From NCBI RefSeq assembly GCF_047495875.1, contig NC_092497.1, forward strand, positions 998,437-1,062,436: a stretch of DNA of 64,000 nt, read 5' to 3'. The stretch's first letter is position 1. Each line of letters begins with the position of its first letter. The notes below the pieces were generated by a model, which saw nothing but the letters and a program-made list of their open reading frames with translations, did not search any database and had not been told where the DNA came from. Origin of the DNA: Pithys albifrons albifrons (Eukaryota; Chordata; Aves; Passeriformes; Thamnophilidae). Made by a program: the position numbers and the translations under genes. Shown in pieces: positions 34,056-45,899 of the stretch.

Positions 34056-35704
34056 AGCCAACCACAGGACCTCTGTTATAAAGCAACATTTGGCACTTAA
34101 GCAGAAGCTCTTCTGTAGTTTAAATCACAGAGAACATAATTCCATCAAGACTTCATCAGCACTGCTGTGAATGGAAGTCTCTGATTCCTGACAACTTCCA
34201 CAAACAACATTTTTCTTTTTCTTTTTTTTTTCTGAGATAAAGGGAACTCGACTCTCTTTAAAATTAAGACCTATTTAGCTAGCAAGACTTTCTTCTTTTC
34301 TTTTTTTTTCTTGGCTTAGTTTTGCTTTCCTCAATTCAAGGATCAGGTGGGCTGAGGCTGGATGAAGCCAATGCCAAAAGGCAAGTGAGGACTGAAGGTG
34401 TCAGGAAAGAGCTGCAGAAGCCACAGCTCTCACCTCTGCTCTGAGGTGTAAAGGCAGAAGGAGCAGAGCCAACCCAGAAAGCTGCTAGAACAATTTATCC
34501 CCCCTAAATCTATGTCAGGTTTTTCCCCAACCATCTTTATCCTCTTCACGTTCTCTGAAACACCTTCCAGGAGGATTTGCTGCTCCCTTTTCCCTGCAGG
34601 ACCTCAGCTCAGGCTGTGTGACCTGCAGCCAGTGAGTATTTCCTGCTCAGCTGAGCCCAGAAGAGTCAATTCACTCATCCCTCAGTCTCAGTCCTTCCCC
34701 ACAGATCCTGCAACTCAAAAATTGCAGAGACTGGAGAACAGTCATGGGAATAACAACTGCACGTGTTGCTTTTGGGGTATTTTCTTTTCCAGCAGTGCTT
34801 ACAAAGGCCTGGACAAGGCATTGTACTTTTTGCATTGTACTTTTTGCATTGTACTTTTTCAGCAGCTGATAAACTCATGTGAATGAAAGTTGTACATTTT
34901 CCCTGCCCCAAATATCGAGGAGGGATGCACAGTCACAGGAAAACTGGTGGCAGCACCAGGTTACTGTTCAGAAAGATCATTTTGAGCACTTCCAACGGAT
35001 CCTACACTTCTCTCTAAGGCATCAAAATTAGTTTCCCACATAAATGGTTGAATATTGCTACAAAGCATGAGCCTCTTGGGTTTTAAAAGCTAAAATTTAA
35101 ATTTAGCAGGTACAGCTGTCAGTTCAGCCCCATACGGTGAGAGGAACATTGTTTCTCTCTTTGTCAGAGGGGGCAGTGAATGTGTTGTGGAAGTTGAACA
35201 TGGAATTTTATATTTTCCAGCCACGCTGATACAATCCAGGTGACCTGCCCAGTGTGGACCAGGTCATGATAAACAGTAAAATGGCCTTTTCTGTCCTAAC
35301 CTCTGCTGCTGAAATACCAAATCAGGCAAGGGTGTAGCCACACACCTGCAGACAACAAAGGTGGCTTCAAAGACTCTGCCAACCTCCCTGATGATGATGT
35401 GCTGAAAGACTTTACTGGAAAAAACCTCCCCAGTGTGATTCAGGAGACAGAGCACTCCTGGCTCCATCACGGCAGTGGGGAGCTCTCACCACCCTGCAAA
35501 CCCAGACCTGTAGCTGCTCCTGGCTGCTCACACTTATCCCACACAGGTGTGATCCCATTATTTCTCCCTGCAGGGTGAAAAGCTTGGTGTGAAATCACCG
35601 TCTGCCAGCGCTTGGTGTGAAACCACCAAGCTCCTCCTGCAGCTTTTCTGCTTGTTACAGGCACAAAAATGGGACTCTGTTGGAGGGGAGGAGGTGAGAG
35701 AAGG
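34056..35704. other. Intergenic, unique sequence, no gene seen
   Basis: Contains T-rich runs near 34,205-34,310. The longest plus frame (34,512-34,886) has no domain. Nothing else is recognised. Confidence 0.5.
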
Positions 35705-36522
35705 CCAGTGGGATCCTGTCCTGGATCCAAACTAGCATGGCCAGCAGGCCCAGGGCAGTGACCCTTCCCCTGGACTCTGCCTTGGGGAGGCCACACCTTG
35801 AGTGTTGTGTTCAGTTCTGGGCCCCTCAGGTCAGGAAAGAGATTGAGGGGCTGGAGCGAGGCCAGAGAAGAGCAACGAGGCTGGAGAAGGGACTGGATGT
35901 GGCTCTGAGTGTCCTCTGAAACACCTCCAGGGACAGAGAATCCAACATGTCTTGATCCAACCCCACTGTGATCACCAGCCCAGGGCACTCAGTGCCCTGG
36001 GCTGGTGATCACAGCGGGGTTGGATCAAGGGTTGGACTTGATGATCTCAGAGGTCTCTTCCAACCCAACTGAGAAGAGCAACGAGGCTGGAGAAGGGACT
36101 GGAGCACAAGTGCTGTGGGGAGAGGCTGAGGGAGCTGGGGGTGTTTAGCCTGGACAAGAGGAGGCTCAGAGGTGACCTCAGCACTGTCTGGAACTGCCTG
36201 AAGGGAAGTTGTGGCCAGGTGGGGGTTGGTCTCTTCTCCCAGGCACTCAGCAATAGGACAAGGGGGCACGATGGGCTCAAGCTCTGCCAGGGGAAATTGA
36301 AGTTGGAGAGCAGAAAGAAATTCTTTGCAGAGAGAGTGCTCAGGCATTGGAATGGGCTGCCCAGAGAGGGGGTGGATTCCCCATCCCTGGAGGTTTTTCA
36401 GCTGAGCTTGGCCGTGGCACTGAGTGCCATGATCTGGTAAAGGGACTGGAGTTGGACCAAGGGTTGGACTTGATGATCTCAGAGGGCTTTTCCAACCCAA
36501 TCCATTCTAGGATTCTAGAACA
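35705..36522 (+). repeat. CR1 LINE, chimeric foldback form
   Basis: Starts in ORF2 ([20 protein letters not shown]). It passes [20 protein letters not shown], the hairpin (35,952-36,028, one mismatch, loop TCA) and a tail joined to [14 protein letters not shown], and ends in the final tail near 36,520. All in one orientation except the foldback arm. Confidence 0.9.
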
Positions 36523-36830
36523 GCAGGACTCTGGCCCTGGGGTTGGCTCACTTTGGGTCCCTGGGGGTTTAATCCCTGCTGGGCAATGCAGGCAGTGGGT
36601 GAGGATGGCCAGAGCCCGACTTTAGGAGTTTCCCTGCAGAGGGCGGCCAGTCCTCGCCTAAGAGCTCACAGCTGCAAGAGCTGCACGGCTCTGGGGATGA
36701 ACAGAGTTTTAGGCAGGAAACAGAGTTCTTCCCATATGCCCAATGTCTGGGAAAGATCTGCCCTGTAAAGCAGCAGCCCTGGGATGTGTCCTTGAAGCTT
36801 TATCTGAATACAGCTCTGCAATCCAGATAA

Positions 36831-36946
36831 AAATGAGCTTCTTGTATCAGCAGGCAGTCCTTGAATCCACCACTCAAGCTCCACTTCTTCCTATCTCCCA
36901 GGATTTCTCCCTCTGCACTCTTTTCTCTGTCCATTTCCTCACAAAG
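36831..36946. repeat. About 117-bp direct repeat, left copy
   Basis: From AAATGAGCTTCTTGTA to CCTCACAAAG; matches 37,412-37,528 with about 11 differences (about 91%). The pair flanks a single CR1. Confidence 0.85.
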
Positions 36947-37411
36947 AGAAGAAGAGGGGCCAGAGAAGAGCAACGAGGCTGGAGAAGGGACTGGAGCACA
37001 AGTGCTGTGGGGAGAGGCTGAGGGAGCTGGGGGTGTTCAGCCTGGAGAAGAGGAGGCTCAGAGGTGACCTCAGCACTGTCTGGAACTGCCTGAAGGGAAG
37101 TTGTGGCCAGCTGGGGGTTGGTCTCTTCTCCCAGGCACTCAGCAATAGGACAAGGGGGCACGATGGGCTCAAGCTCTGCCAGGGGAAATTGAAGTTGGAG
37201 AGCAGAAAAAAATTCTTTGCAGAGAGAGTGCTCAGGGATTGGAATGGGCTGCCCAGAGAGGGGGTGGATTCCCCATCCCTGGAGGTTTTTCAGCTGAGCT
37301 TGGCCGTGGCACTGAGTGCCATGATCTGGTAAAGGGACTGGAGTTGGACCAAGGGTTGGACTTGATGATCTCGGAGGTCTTTTCCAATTCAGCTGATTCT
37401 GTGATTCTATG
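36947..37411 (+). repeat. CR1 LINE 3' fragment between long direct repeats
   Basis: CR1 from GGGGCCAGAGAAGAGCAACG to the GATTCTGTGATTCTATG tail; the right direct repeat follows without a gap. Confidence 0.9.
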
Positions 37412-37528
37412 AAATGAGCTTCTTGTACCAGCAGGCTGTCCCTGAATCCACCACTCAATCTCCACTTTTTCCCATCTCCCAGGATTTCTCCCTCCACACT
37501 CTCTTCTCTGTCCACCTCCTCACAAAGC
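37412..37528. repeat. About 117-bp direct repeat, right copy
   Basis: Partner of 36,831-36,946. Confidence 0.85.
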
Positions 37529-37689
37529 AGATCTGGGCTCTTCTAGAGCTGCTGTTCAACAAATGGCTCAGCAGGTCCAGCAGGACCCTTGGCCAGAACT
37601 GGAGTCAAAGTAACTGGGACTGGTCTCTGCCCTTCCCCTGAAGGAGCTGGTGCAGCAGATGGGCTCCCTGCAGGCTCCTTCTAACTTCA

Positions 37690-37978
37690 TTGCCCTGAAC
37701 CAGGTGATCTTCAAAGGTCTCTTCCTACCCAAACTATTGTATGATTCTGTAAAAGCTTCACAATCAGAGAAGAAAACCAGAGCACATCTCACTCTTTCCC
37801 TCAGTCTTGGCATTGAGGCCCAGAGAAGCTGTGGCTGCCCCATCCCTGGGGGTGTCCAAGGCCAGGTTGGATGGGGCTTGAAGCATCCTGGGAGAGTGGA
37901 AGGTGTCCCTGCCTATAGAAGGGAGTGGAATGAGATGGCCTTTAAAACCCCTTCCAACCCAACCCATCCACGATTCTC
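37690..37978 (+). repeat. Two short old CR1 3' ends
   Basis: Tail-only pieces at about 37,690-37,752 (TTGTATGATTCTGT end) and 37,808-37,978 (CATCCCTGGGGGTGTCCAAG to CATCCACGATTCTC). Confidence 0.75.
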
Positions 37979-38548
37979 TCTGCCATCACCTCAGCAAGGA
38001 GTTCTTTCCCAGGGGTGCCCATTTCCTCCCCCTACAGCATCCTTTCCATTCCCTGCCCCCATTTAGCATCTCAGATGAACTGAATTCTCAATCCCAGCCC
38101 CAATCTGGGTGACCCTAAGTGGCCTGGACACCGTGTCCTCTCCGAGGTGTGCAGCAAAGGGCCAGATCAGAGCACACACTGAACGTGCTTGGGCACTCAC
38201 ATAATTTACCTGTAGCCAAGTTACAGTTCAATTACTGAAGTAATATCCCATTCAGGCAGAACAAAGAAAGAAAAAATATGCAAATGAGCACATTTAAATT
38301 CACTTATTTTAAAGGCCTAAAATTTTTAAGGGCACATTGTCTCTCTGGGGACATTTGGGTTCAGGGATTATAAAACACATAAAGCTATAAACAGTTAAAT
38401 GGATTGTCATTGCCTGAGCCTCCAAACGTTGCATACATTATTTTTCTCAGTGAGTGCATTATATAATTAACACTGCAAATCCATAACATTCCTAACCATA
38501 TCCTATCCTATGCAAGGATAAAAAGCTTGGACTAACCACCACCCATTA
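37979..38548. other. Intergenic, no gene seen
   Basis: Unique, A/T-rich around 38,220-38,500. No repeat or exon is recognised. Confidence 0.5.
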
Positions 38549-39605
38549 TGGGAAGGCAGGAGGGCTCTGCAGAGGGATCTGGATAGACTTGAGGGATGGG
38601 CTGATTCCAATGGGGTGAAGTTCAACAAGGCCAAGTGCAGGTCCTGCCCTTTGGCCACCCCAACCCCTGCAGCGCTCCAGGCCGGGCACAGAGTGGCTGG
38701 AGAGCAGCCAGGCAGAGGGACCTGGGGGGACTGAGGGACAGGAAGCTCAACAGGAGCCACCAGTGTGCCCAGGTGGCCAAGAAGGCCAATGGGATCCTGG
38801 CCTGGATCCAAACTAGCGTGGCCAGCAGGCCCAGGGCAGTGACCCTTCCCCTGGACTCTGCCTTGGGGAGGCCACACCTTGAGTGTTGTGTTCAGTTCTG
38901 GGCCCCTCAGGTCAGGCAAGAGATTGAGGGGCTGGAGCGGGGCCAGAGAAGAGCAACGAGGCTGGAGAAGGGACTGGATGTGGCACTGAGTGTCCTCTGA
39001 AACACCTCCAGGGACAGAGAATCCACCATGTCTTGATCCAACCCCGCTGTCATCACCAGCCCAGGGCACACAGTGCCCTGGGTTGGTGATGACAGCGGGG
39101 TTGGATCAAGGGTTGGATTTGGTGACCTCAGAGGTCTCTTCCAACCCAACTGAGAAGAGAAGAGCAACGAGGCTGGAGAAGGGACTGGAGCACAAGTGCT
39201 GTGGGGAGAGGCTGAGGGAGCTGGGGGTGTTCAGCCTGGAGAAGAGGAGGCTCAGAGGTGACCTCAGCACTGTCTGGAACTGCCTGAAGGGAAGTTCTGG
39301 CCAGGTGGGGGTTGGTCTCTTCTCCCAGGCACTCAGCAATAGGACAAGGGGGCACGATGGGCTCAAGCTCTGCCAGGGCAAATTGAAGTTGGAGAGCAGG
39401 AAAAACTTCTTTGCAGAGAGAGTGCTCAGGGATTGGAATGGGCTGCCCAGAGAGGGGGTGGATTCCCCATCCCTGGAGGTTTTTCAGCTGAGCTTGGCTG
39501 TGGCACTGAGTGCCATGATCTGGTAAAGGGACTGGAGTTGGACCAAGGGTTGGACTTGATGATCTCGGAGGGCTTTTCCAACCCAATCCATTCTATGATT
39601 CTATG
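38549..39605 (+). repeat. CR1 LINE, 1.06 kb, chimeric foldback form
   Basis: The start corresponds to the reverse-transcriptase part after the catalytic FADD box. It passes [20 protein letters not shown] and the hairpin at 39,033-39,109, whose arms share two changes relative to other copies. It then repeats the ORF2 end and finishes in GATTCTATGATT. Confidence 0.9.
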
Positions 39606-41147
39606 ATTACAGACAAGCTTAGCACACATTTTGGAGGATCTCAGTGGAATAGGTTTGTATGGAGAATGCTGCTCCTCTGCTGAATACAAAGATTATTCCA
39701 ATTTTTGCATGATACACATGATAAGATTGTGAATAACACAGCTTCTCTTGGCCTCAAAGCATGTTTTTTGCATTCCCCTCATTTTTTAGCTGAGGTTAAG
39801 GACACACACACAGAGCTCAGCAGACTAGGCAGGAGCAGAGAGAGTTCCAGGGCAGAGCTCTGCCTTGCTCCTAAGCACAGCTTTGGAACACGGGGCTGGC
39901 TGACAGAAACTGAGTGTGAGCACAGTGATGCTCATCTGGAGATCCAGCAGCACAGAGACACCACGTCGCTCCTGGGAGAACAACTCAGAGTGGCAGACAA
40001 GAGGATGGAACAGCTTAGCATTTACTGGCAGCTCCTGTGTTTGAGGAACGTAATTTAGGGAGACAAAGTACCTGCTGTGGGAACAGACTCTTGGTAGAGA
40101 GATGACAAACAGGTCTTGCCCATGTCTGGGTTTTAATGAGCCAGTTCAGTCAGTGTGAAATGTCAGTCAGTGCCTCTGGAGACAGAGGAGTCACAGCCAA
40201 GGAAGACACTGAGGCTCCTGCTGTTCAGCCCCTCTGTAAATGGCTCTGTGATTAAATATTTCAGTTTGCTGCTCAGCAGCTCTCTGGCTGACATTTCTGC
40301 CACCATTGCCGTCAGTTCCCTGTTTGTTTCTCCATCAAAGGCTGAGTGACAGCACAGTCTGGCTGAGCATCATGGGCTGGGGACACCCAAACTGCCACTG
40401 CCAGCTCTCTGCAGACACACCACGACGTGCCAGTGACACCTCTGTCCCCAGCCAGCCTGTCCCTCTGCCCTGGGAGGATGCAGGAGCTCACCCAGGCCAG
40501 GGGAAGCCTGTCCAGCTCCAGCAGCACTCAGAAGGTGTTGGGGTGCAGCTCTGGAAGCAGAAAGCTGGATGAGATGTACAGCAGCCACGGACCAGAGGTG
40601 CCATGGGCCATGCACAGGCAAGGATCCCCTGATTTGCTGCAAATTTTGGCCAGAAAACCTGATTTCTCTGCATTCTTCTGTAGGAAGAGAATAATGAGGT
40701 ATCTGTGGCACCTCAGAGCTGCTCAGCAAACTGAATTAGTGGCAGAAACATTCAAATATAAGGCCTTGTTTTGCTGCAGTGACAGCCTTTACAGTCTGTG
40801 ATGAATAACCATCATATACCCCCTTCTCTGGAGAGAGAGGCTTTTCTTCTTCCTTCTTTTCACAGCTGAAAGTTGTATGGAATTACACAAGGAAATTCTG
40901 GCTGCTCCAACTCATTTTTAACTGTTTCTGGGAGAGTTTTCTCTTGTTTCTGGACTCGCCTGGGGACTGTTTACCCTGCAGTGGACAGAGCACCAGTGTC
41001 TCTCTTGCCTTGCCCAGCCTTCCCCACACCCAGCTGTGCCAAATGATCAACTCTGGAGCCTGAGGAGCCCTTCTCAGGTGAGGGTCTCCTGCTCCCAGCA
41101 GCGACTGCTTTGGGAAATGGATCAGTCTTCCTTGGCAGGATGTACAG
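39606..41147. other. Intergenic, unique sequence, no gene seen
   Basis: Several frames of 60-124 codons overlap at 39,705-40,801, none with a recognisable domain. MRO, which lies between MAPK4 and ME2 in human, was looked for by protein motif and not found. Confidence 0.5.
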
Positions 41148-41490
41148 AATCATGGAATCACAGAATGGATTGGGTTGGAAAAGACCTCCGAGATCATCAA
41201 GTCCAACCCTTGGTCCAACTCCAGTCCCTTTACCAGATCATGGCACTCAGTGCCACGGTCAAGCTCAGCTGGAAAACCTCCAGGGATGGAGAATCCACCC
41301 CCTCTCTGGGCAGCCCATTCCAATGCCTGAGCACTCTCTCTGCAAGGAATTTTTTTCTCATCTCCAACTTCAATTTCCCCTGGCAGAGCTTGAGCCCATC
41401 GTGCCCCTTTGTCCTATTGCTGAGTGCCTGGGAGAAGAGACCAACCCCCACCTGGCCAGAACTTCCCTTCAGGCAGTTCCAGACAGTGAT
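41148..41490 (-). repeat. CR1 LINE 3' fragment
   Basis: Minus-oriented CR1, 5'-truncated near 41,490 within the ORF2 end ([12 protein letters not shown]). Confidence 0.9.
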
Positions 41491-41747
41491 GTTAATGCAG
41501 CCCATCAATTTCATTAAACTCCCAAAATATGAACTACTCTCTCAGGGATGGGATAACACAAGTATCAACCACATCCACCAAGCTGGAAAAGCAGATGGTT
41601 TGAATGTGGACAGCTCAGATCCTCAGTGCATGTTTTGTGGTGTGCTGAGCTGCTGGATTTATTCCTACAACAGTGGAGAGCAGCTCTCATCATGAAGAAG
41701 GAATTCACACCTCCAGAGGTGAAGGAGGGTGAAAAGACTTGGCAGAA

Positions 41748-42296
41748 TGTGATAGTTTTGATCCAGGCTTCCCTTAGTAACTAGTTGTCACTAGGGAAGT
41801 GACCATTTCCCAGGTATTCCACACGTGGTTTTATTCTAGATAACAAGGCAATACATAAGAGAGAGACAGAAAGTTTCTCTCTTGTTCTTCTGGCGAGGCT
41901 TGGGAGCTGTTGGGTGCCTGTGTTAGTCCTACTTATCAGAGCTTAAGGCCCTGTTGCAGTGACTGCCCCAGGAGATCAGGGTTTTCTCTTGAGGAAAGTT
42001 CAGTGAGATTGTATTTTGCCAGGTTTTTTAGGGGTTTTGATTGTACTTGTCCGTTCCATCTCTGTTTTGTCCCTCCTTTGTCCCTGTTTCCCCCCCCACT
42101 TTTCCCCTCAAGAGCTCCCTGTTGTATGTACAAAATATATATATAATTGTAAGTACATTAAAATATAGATATTCTGATTTAATTCAGTTTCCTTCAGGCA
42201 TTCAGTTTTCTTTCAGTTTATTTTCCCTCACTTGGAAGAGCCTGGGGACAAGGAGGCAGCTTGGCCCTTGGCAGGAATCCAGGTCAAACCAAGACA
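41748..42296 (+). mobile_element. Solo LTR, family D (copy 1)
   Basis: Begins TGTGATAGTTTTGATCC and ends GGTCAAACCAAGACA, imperfect inverted ends. Internal motifs (ATTCCACACGTG, GTGAGATTGT, TGTATGTACAAAATA, ATTAAA) occur in the same order as in the copy at 52,544-53,069 on the opposite strand. No clear target duplication and no adjoining retroviral genes. Confidence 0.7.
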
Positions 42297-42684
42297 CTGA
42301 GCTTTGTGATGAAAGGGGAAGATGGAACTGTTAAGGACTGAAACAAACCTTCCCAGTCCAGAGGCTGATCCAGAGGCTGCCCCGGGCCTTCAGCACATGG
42401 AACATGTGTGTTTCTGTATGTGCACACACACACACACACATAGAAGTTCTGCTGGGCCTGTCTGAGCCCAGTTCATGCACATGGTGATTATTTCACCTTC
42501 CACCTCAATGCTGTGGAGTGTTTTAGAGAAGGACTTACCTGGGTGACTGGTGCCTTCCCCAGCATCCAGCTGCTCACAAGCACATATTCTTTGCAGAACA
42601 GAGGAAAAATGCTTTGGGCTGAAACCATTTTCTTCCCTTACTGTGTTCTACTGCTTATCAGGGAATTTCATCAGGGTATTTCTA

Positions 42685-42768
42685 GTAATCAAAGTGGGGT
42701 TGGACCAAAGGTTGGACCTGATGATCTCGGAGGTCTCTTCCAACCCAACTGATTCTATGATTCTCTGA
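42685..42768 (+). repeat. CR1 tail, short
   Basis: Only the last about 80 bp of a CR1 (AAGTGGGGTTGGACC to GATTCTATGATTCT). Confidence 0.8.
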
Positions 42769-43362
42769 TCACCTGTGGATGCTCATGGGCTCTGCTCCCC
42801 ATCCCACCTCCCTTTGGAAGTGTTTTTACTGTCCTCACACAGGGAGATGCAGCACTAAAGTTGTGTCCTGGGAGACTGCACTGGGCACTCCTGCTGGCAC
42901 TGAAACTGGATTTAGGGACAGTCAGCAGGATTCAGGGACAGACAGCATATATATTGTAAAGGAGACTTCATTAAATAGGAACAGACAGCATAGATATTGT
43001 ACAGGGAACTTCTCTTCATTAAATAGTCACCCTGAAAACCATTTCACCCTATCCATATGACATTAATCCATCCTATTCTTGCTTCCAGAGCAGCAGAGGG
43101 AACACATGGGAACACAACTCTGCCTGTTCCATCACCCAGCCCTGCTCACAGCCAGATGGCAGCTCATCCTGGAGCTCAAACTCCCCTTATAAATGGGACC
43201 TGGATGAGTTCAAGCTGTTCCACTGATCTCCACTTGCCTCCCGAAATGCCAGCAGACTAATAGGAATATCCCAGGATTTTGAAATTATTATGGTAATACC
43301 TATGGAGCAGCAGCCAGCCCGGCACTGCCTTCTGCATCCTGGAGCCACACAGCTCACAGATC
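42769..43362. other. Intergenic, no gene seen
   Basis: Unique sequence with a short internal near-repeat (GACAGCATA...TATTGTA) at about 42,940-43,000. Confidence 0.45.
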
Positions 43363-43985
43363 ATAGAATCATAAAACCATAGAATGGACAGGGTTGGAAA
43401 AGACCTCCGAGATCATCAAGTCCAACCCTTGGTCCAACTCCAGTCCCTTTACCAGATCATGGCACTCAGTGCCACGGCCAAACCCAGCTGGAAAACCTCC
43501 AGGGATGGGGAATCCACCCCCTCTCTGGGCAGCCCATTCCAATGCCTGAGCACTCTCTCTGCAAAGAATTTCTTTCTGCTCTCCAACTTCAATTTCCCCT
43601 GGCAGAGCTTGAGCCCATCGTGCCCCCTTGTCCTATTGCTGAGTGCCTGAGACAAGGGACAAGATGGAGGCACGGAATTCCCAGCTGGCTAACCCAGCAC
43701 TGCTCCTTCTGAAATGTCAGGAGAAAATACACAGAAACATAGAATCACAGACTGGTTTAGGTGGGAAGGGACCTTAAGGATCACCCAGTCCCACCCCCTG
43801 CATGGGCAGGGACACCTTCCACTGGCCCAGGTTGCTCCAAGCCCCATCCAGCCTGGCCTTGGACACTTCCAGGGATCCAAAGGCAATCAGAGACTCTCTG
43901 GGCAACCTGTGCCAGGGCCTGCCCACCCTCACAGGGAATTCCTGCCCAATATCCCATCTAACCCTGCCCTCTGGAAGTGGGAAGT
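43363..43985 (-). repeat. Two CR1 3' fragments of different subfamilies
   Basis: Main-subfamily CR1 at 43,363-43,650 and second-subfamily CR1 at about 43,742-43,985, both in minus orientation with tails on the left. Confidence 0.85.
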
Positions 43986-45899
43986 CATTATCCCTGATCC
44001 CCTGATAGACTGGACTATCAAAGTTTTGATAAATTACCCCAGTTTTTATACCACTCCCAGCATGACACAGGGAGGATTCCATTGAACAGGAGGGCAGAGC
44101 CAGTGCCCAAGAACTCAGCAGTCACTGGATGGGCTCTGAGCAGTTCCCACCCATGGACACTGGAGCACAAGCAGAGTCCATTTCCCACCCCAAAGCACCT
44201 TTTTTTCTTACATCTATTGCCATTTTCTGGGAGGAATGTCATATATTGTTTAAACTTACAATATTGTGGTACATACAAACACTACACACAACAGTGACAG
44301 ACACAGAAATTAATTCTATTTCTCAGTGTAGTCTGTGCTGTCAAAGATGTACTTGGGTATAATACCTCCAATGCTTCATAAAAATTTATATAAACCTCCT
44401 AAACCACCTCACTTTCACTGCAACATTAATCAAAGGAACCCTTTTGAGATCCTTTTGTTGCAATCAATTCTGCCACAACCCAAGAGTTGACAGAGGAAGA
44501 CCTTGTGAGAAAAGGTTGTACTTTTTACAAAGTATATGTTGTTTTTTTTTTCTTTTGATAAATAAAATCCCACTCTTTGAATTTAGCGACACCATTGTTA
44601 AGAACCAACTCTGGCAGTGCCCAGATGGCAGTTCAAAACACCATGGTGAGCACAGCTTTCAGAAAGTGAAGATGCACTTCGAGAGGGCTCCATTCACCCG
44701 ACTATTGTGGTGCTTCAAACCCAAACTCTGCCTTTGAAAACGTCAAAGGCAACTATTCACCAGCAAACACCATATGGCGTATTTGTTCTCTTCAGCTCCT
44801 CTTAGAATCAGCAGAAAAAACAAAAAAAAAAAGAACATTTCAGACCTTAAATGACTGTGTGCAGCATTATACAGTGTTCACACTGCAACCTCTCCAGAGC
44901 TGTAGATGAAACTGCTCAAAGGGACAGAATTGATCATTCACAGCCCAGTCCCCAAACAGTCCACTTGTAAAATTCACTATGTTGTGGTTTTAAGCTGGGA
45001 TCCAGGGGAAATTTACATGGGAAAGACTTCCCAGGATGTCCCTAAAGCCCCTTTAACAGCAAGATTAAGTTCATTTTTTCACTCTTCTGACATTCTTCTT
45101 TGAAGATCTGGTTAGTGCAGCTCTGTGGTGGTGAAGCAGCTGCTGAACTGCAACGTGATTAAAAATAAACTGCAGTAAAAATAGTCACATACTGGTGACT
45201 GGGGGAGAACAATCTCCAGGCCAGCAACAGAACCACCACAGACATCATTCTGACAGCCAAAGGAGCTGGTAAATCATCTCCCTGATGGATTCCCAAGCCA
45301 CAGCCTGTGGCCAGTGGGTGGCCGTAGTGGAAGGACAGATCTTTGCATGGAGCCCACCAGGAGCATCTCCCACAGGTTCAGGGAGGGAGGTTTTGTTCCC
45401 TCTGTTCTCTTTTAACTAAAACCTTGTCACCTCAAGGGCTGGGACCCACATCTCCAAATCCAGGGTGTCCACCCATCATCCCACATGGCCCAAAACACCA
45501 TTCCATTAACAACAGCCGTGCTCTTTTTCACCTTTTAAAAAATACCACCTGCACATTTATTGAAACACCTCATGGGTAATCTTGCACCGAAATGACTCTT
45601 CAAACTGCAAGAAGCACCAGTTTGCAGGAGTCACCACACTGGTGACAAGGCTGAAATTCCCTCCCCATGCCTTGAGCCCTCAGACAACTTGCACCAGTCA
45701 AAGCAAAGCTGAGTGAAAAGCAACCCCACACCAAATAACCCCAGCATGCAAATATTCATGCAGTGCAGGTGTTGTGATCATTCCATGGGGTCTTTTCCAA
45801 CCTAAATGGATGCTGTGGTTTGCAGAAGAAACCTAGACACTAGAATAAACATTTCAAGTCTCATAATAAGCAAAATAATTACACGCTGCCACACAAGGA
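43986..45899. other. Intergenic downstream of MAPK4, no gene seen
   Basis: Unique, A/T-rich. A possible small CR1 tail lies near 45,780-45,825 (TCTTTTCCAACC). No exon is recognised. Confidence 0.5.
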
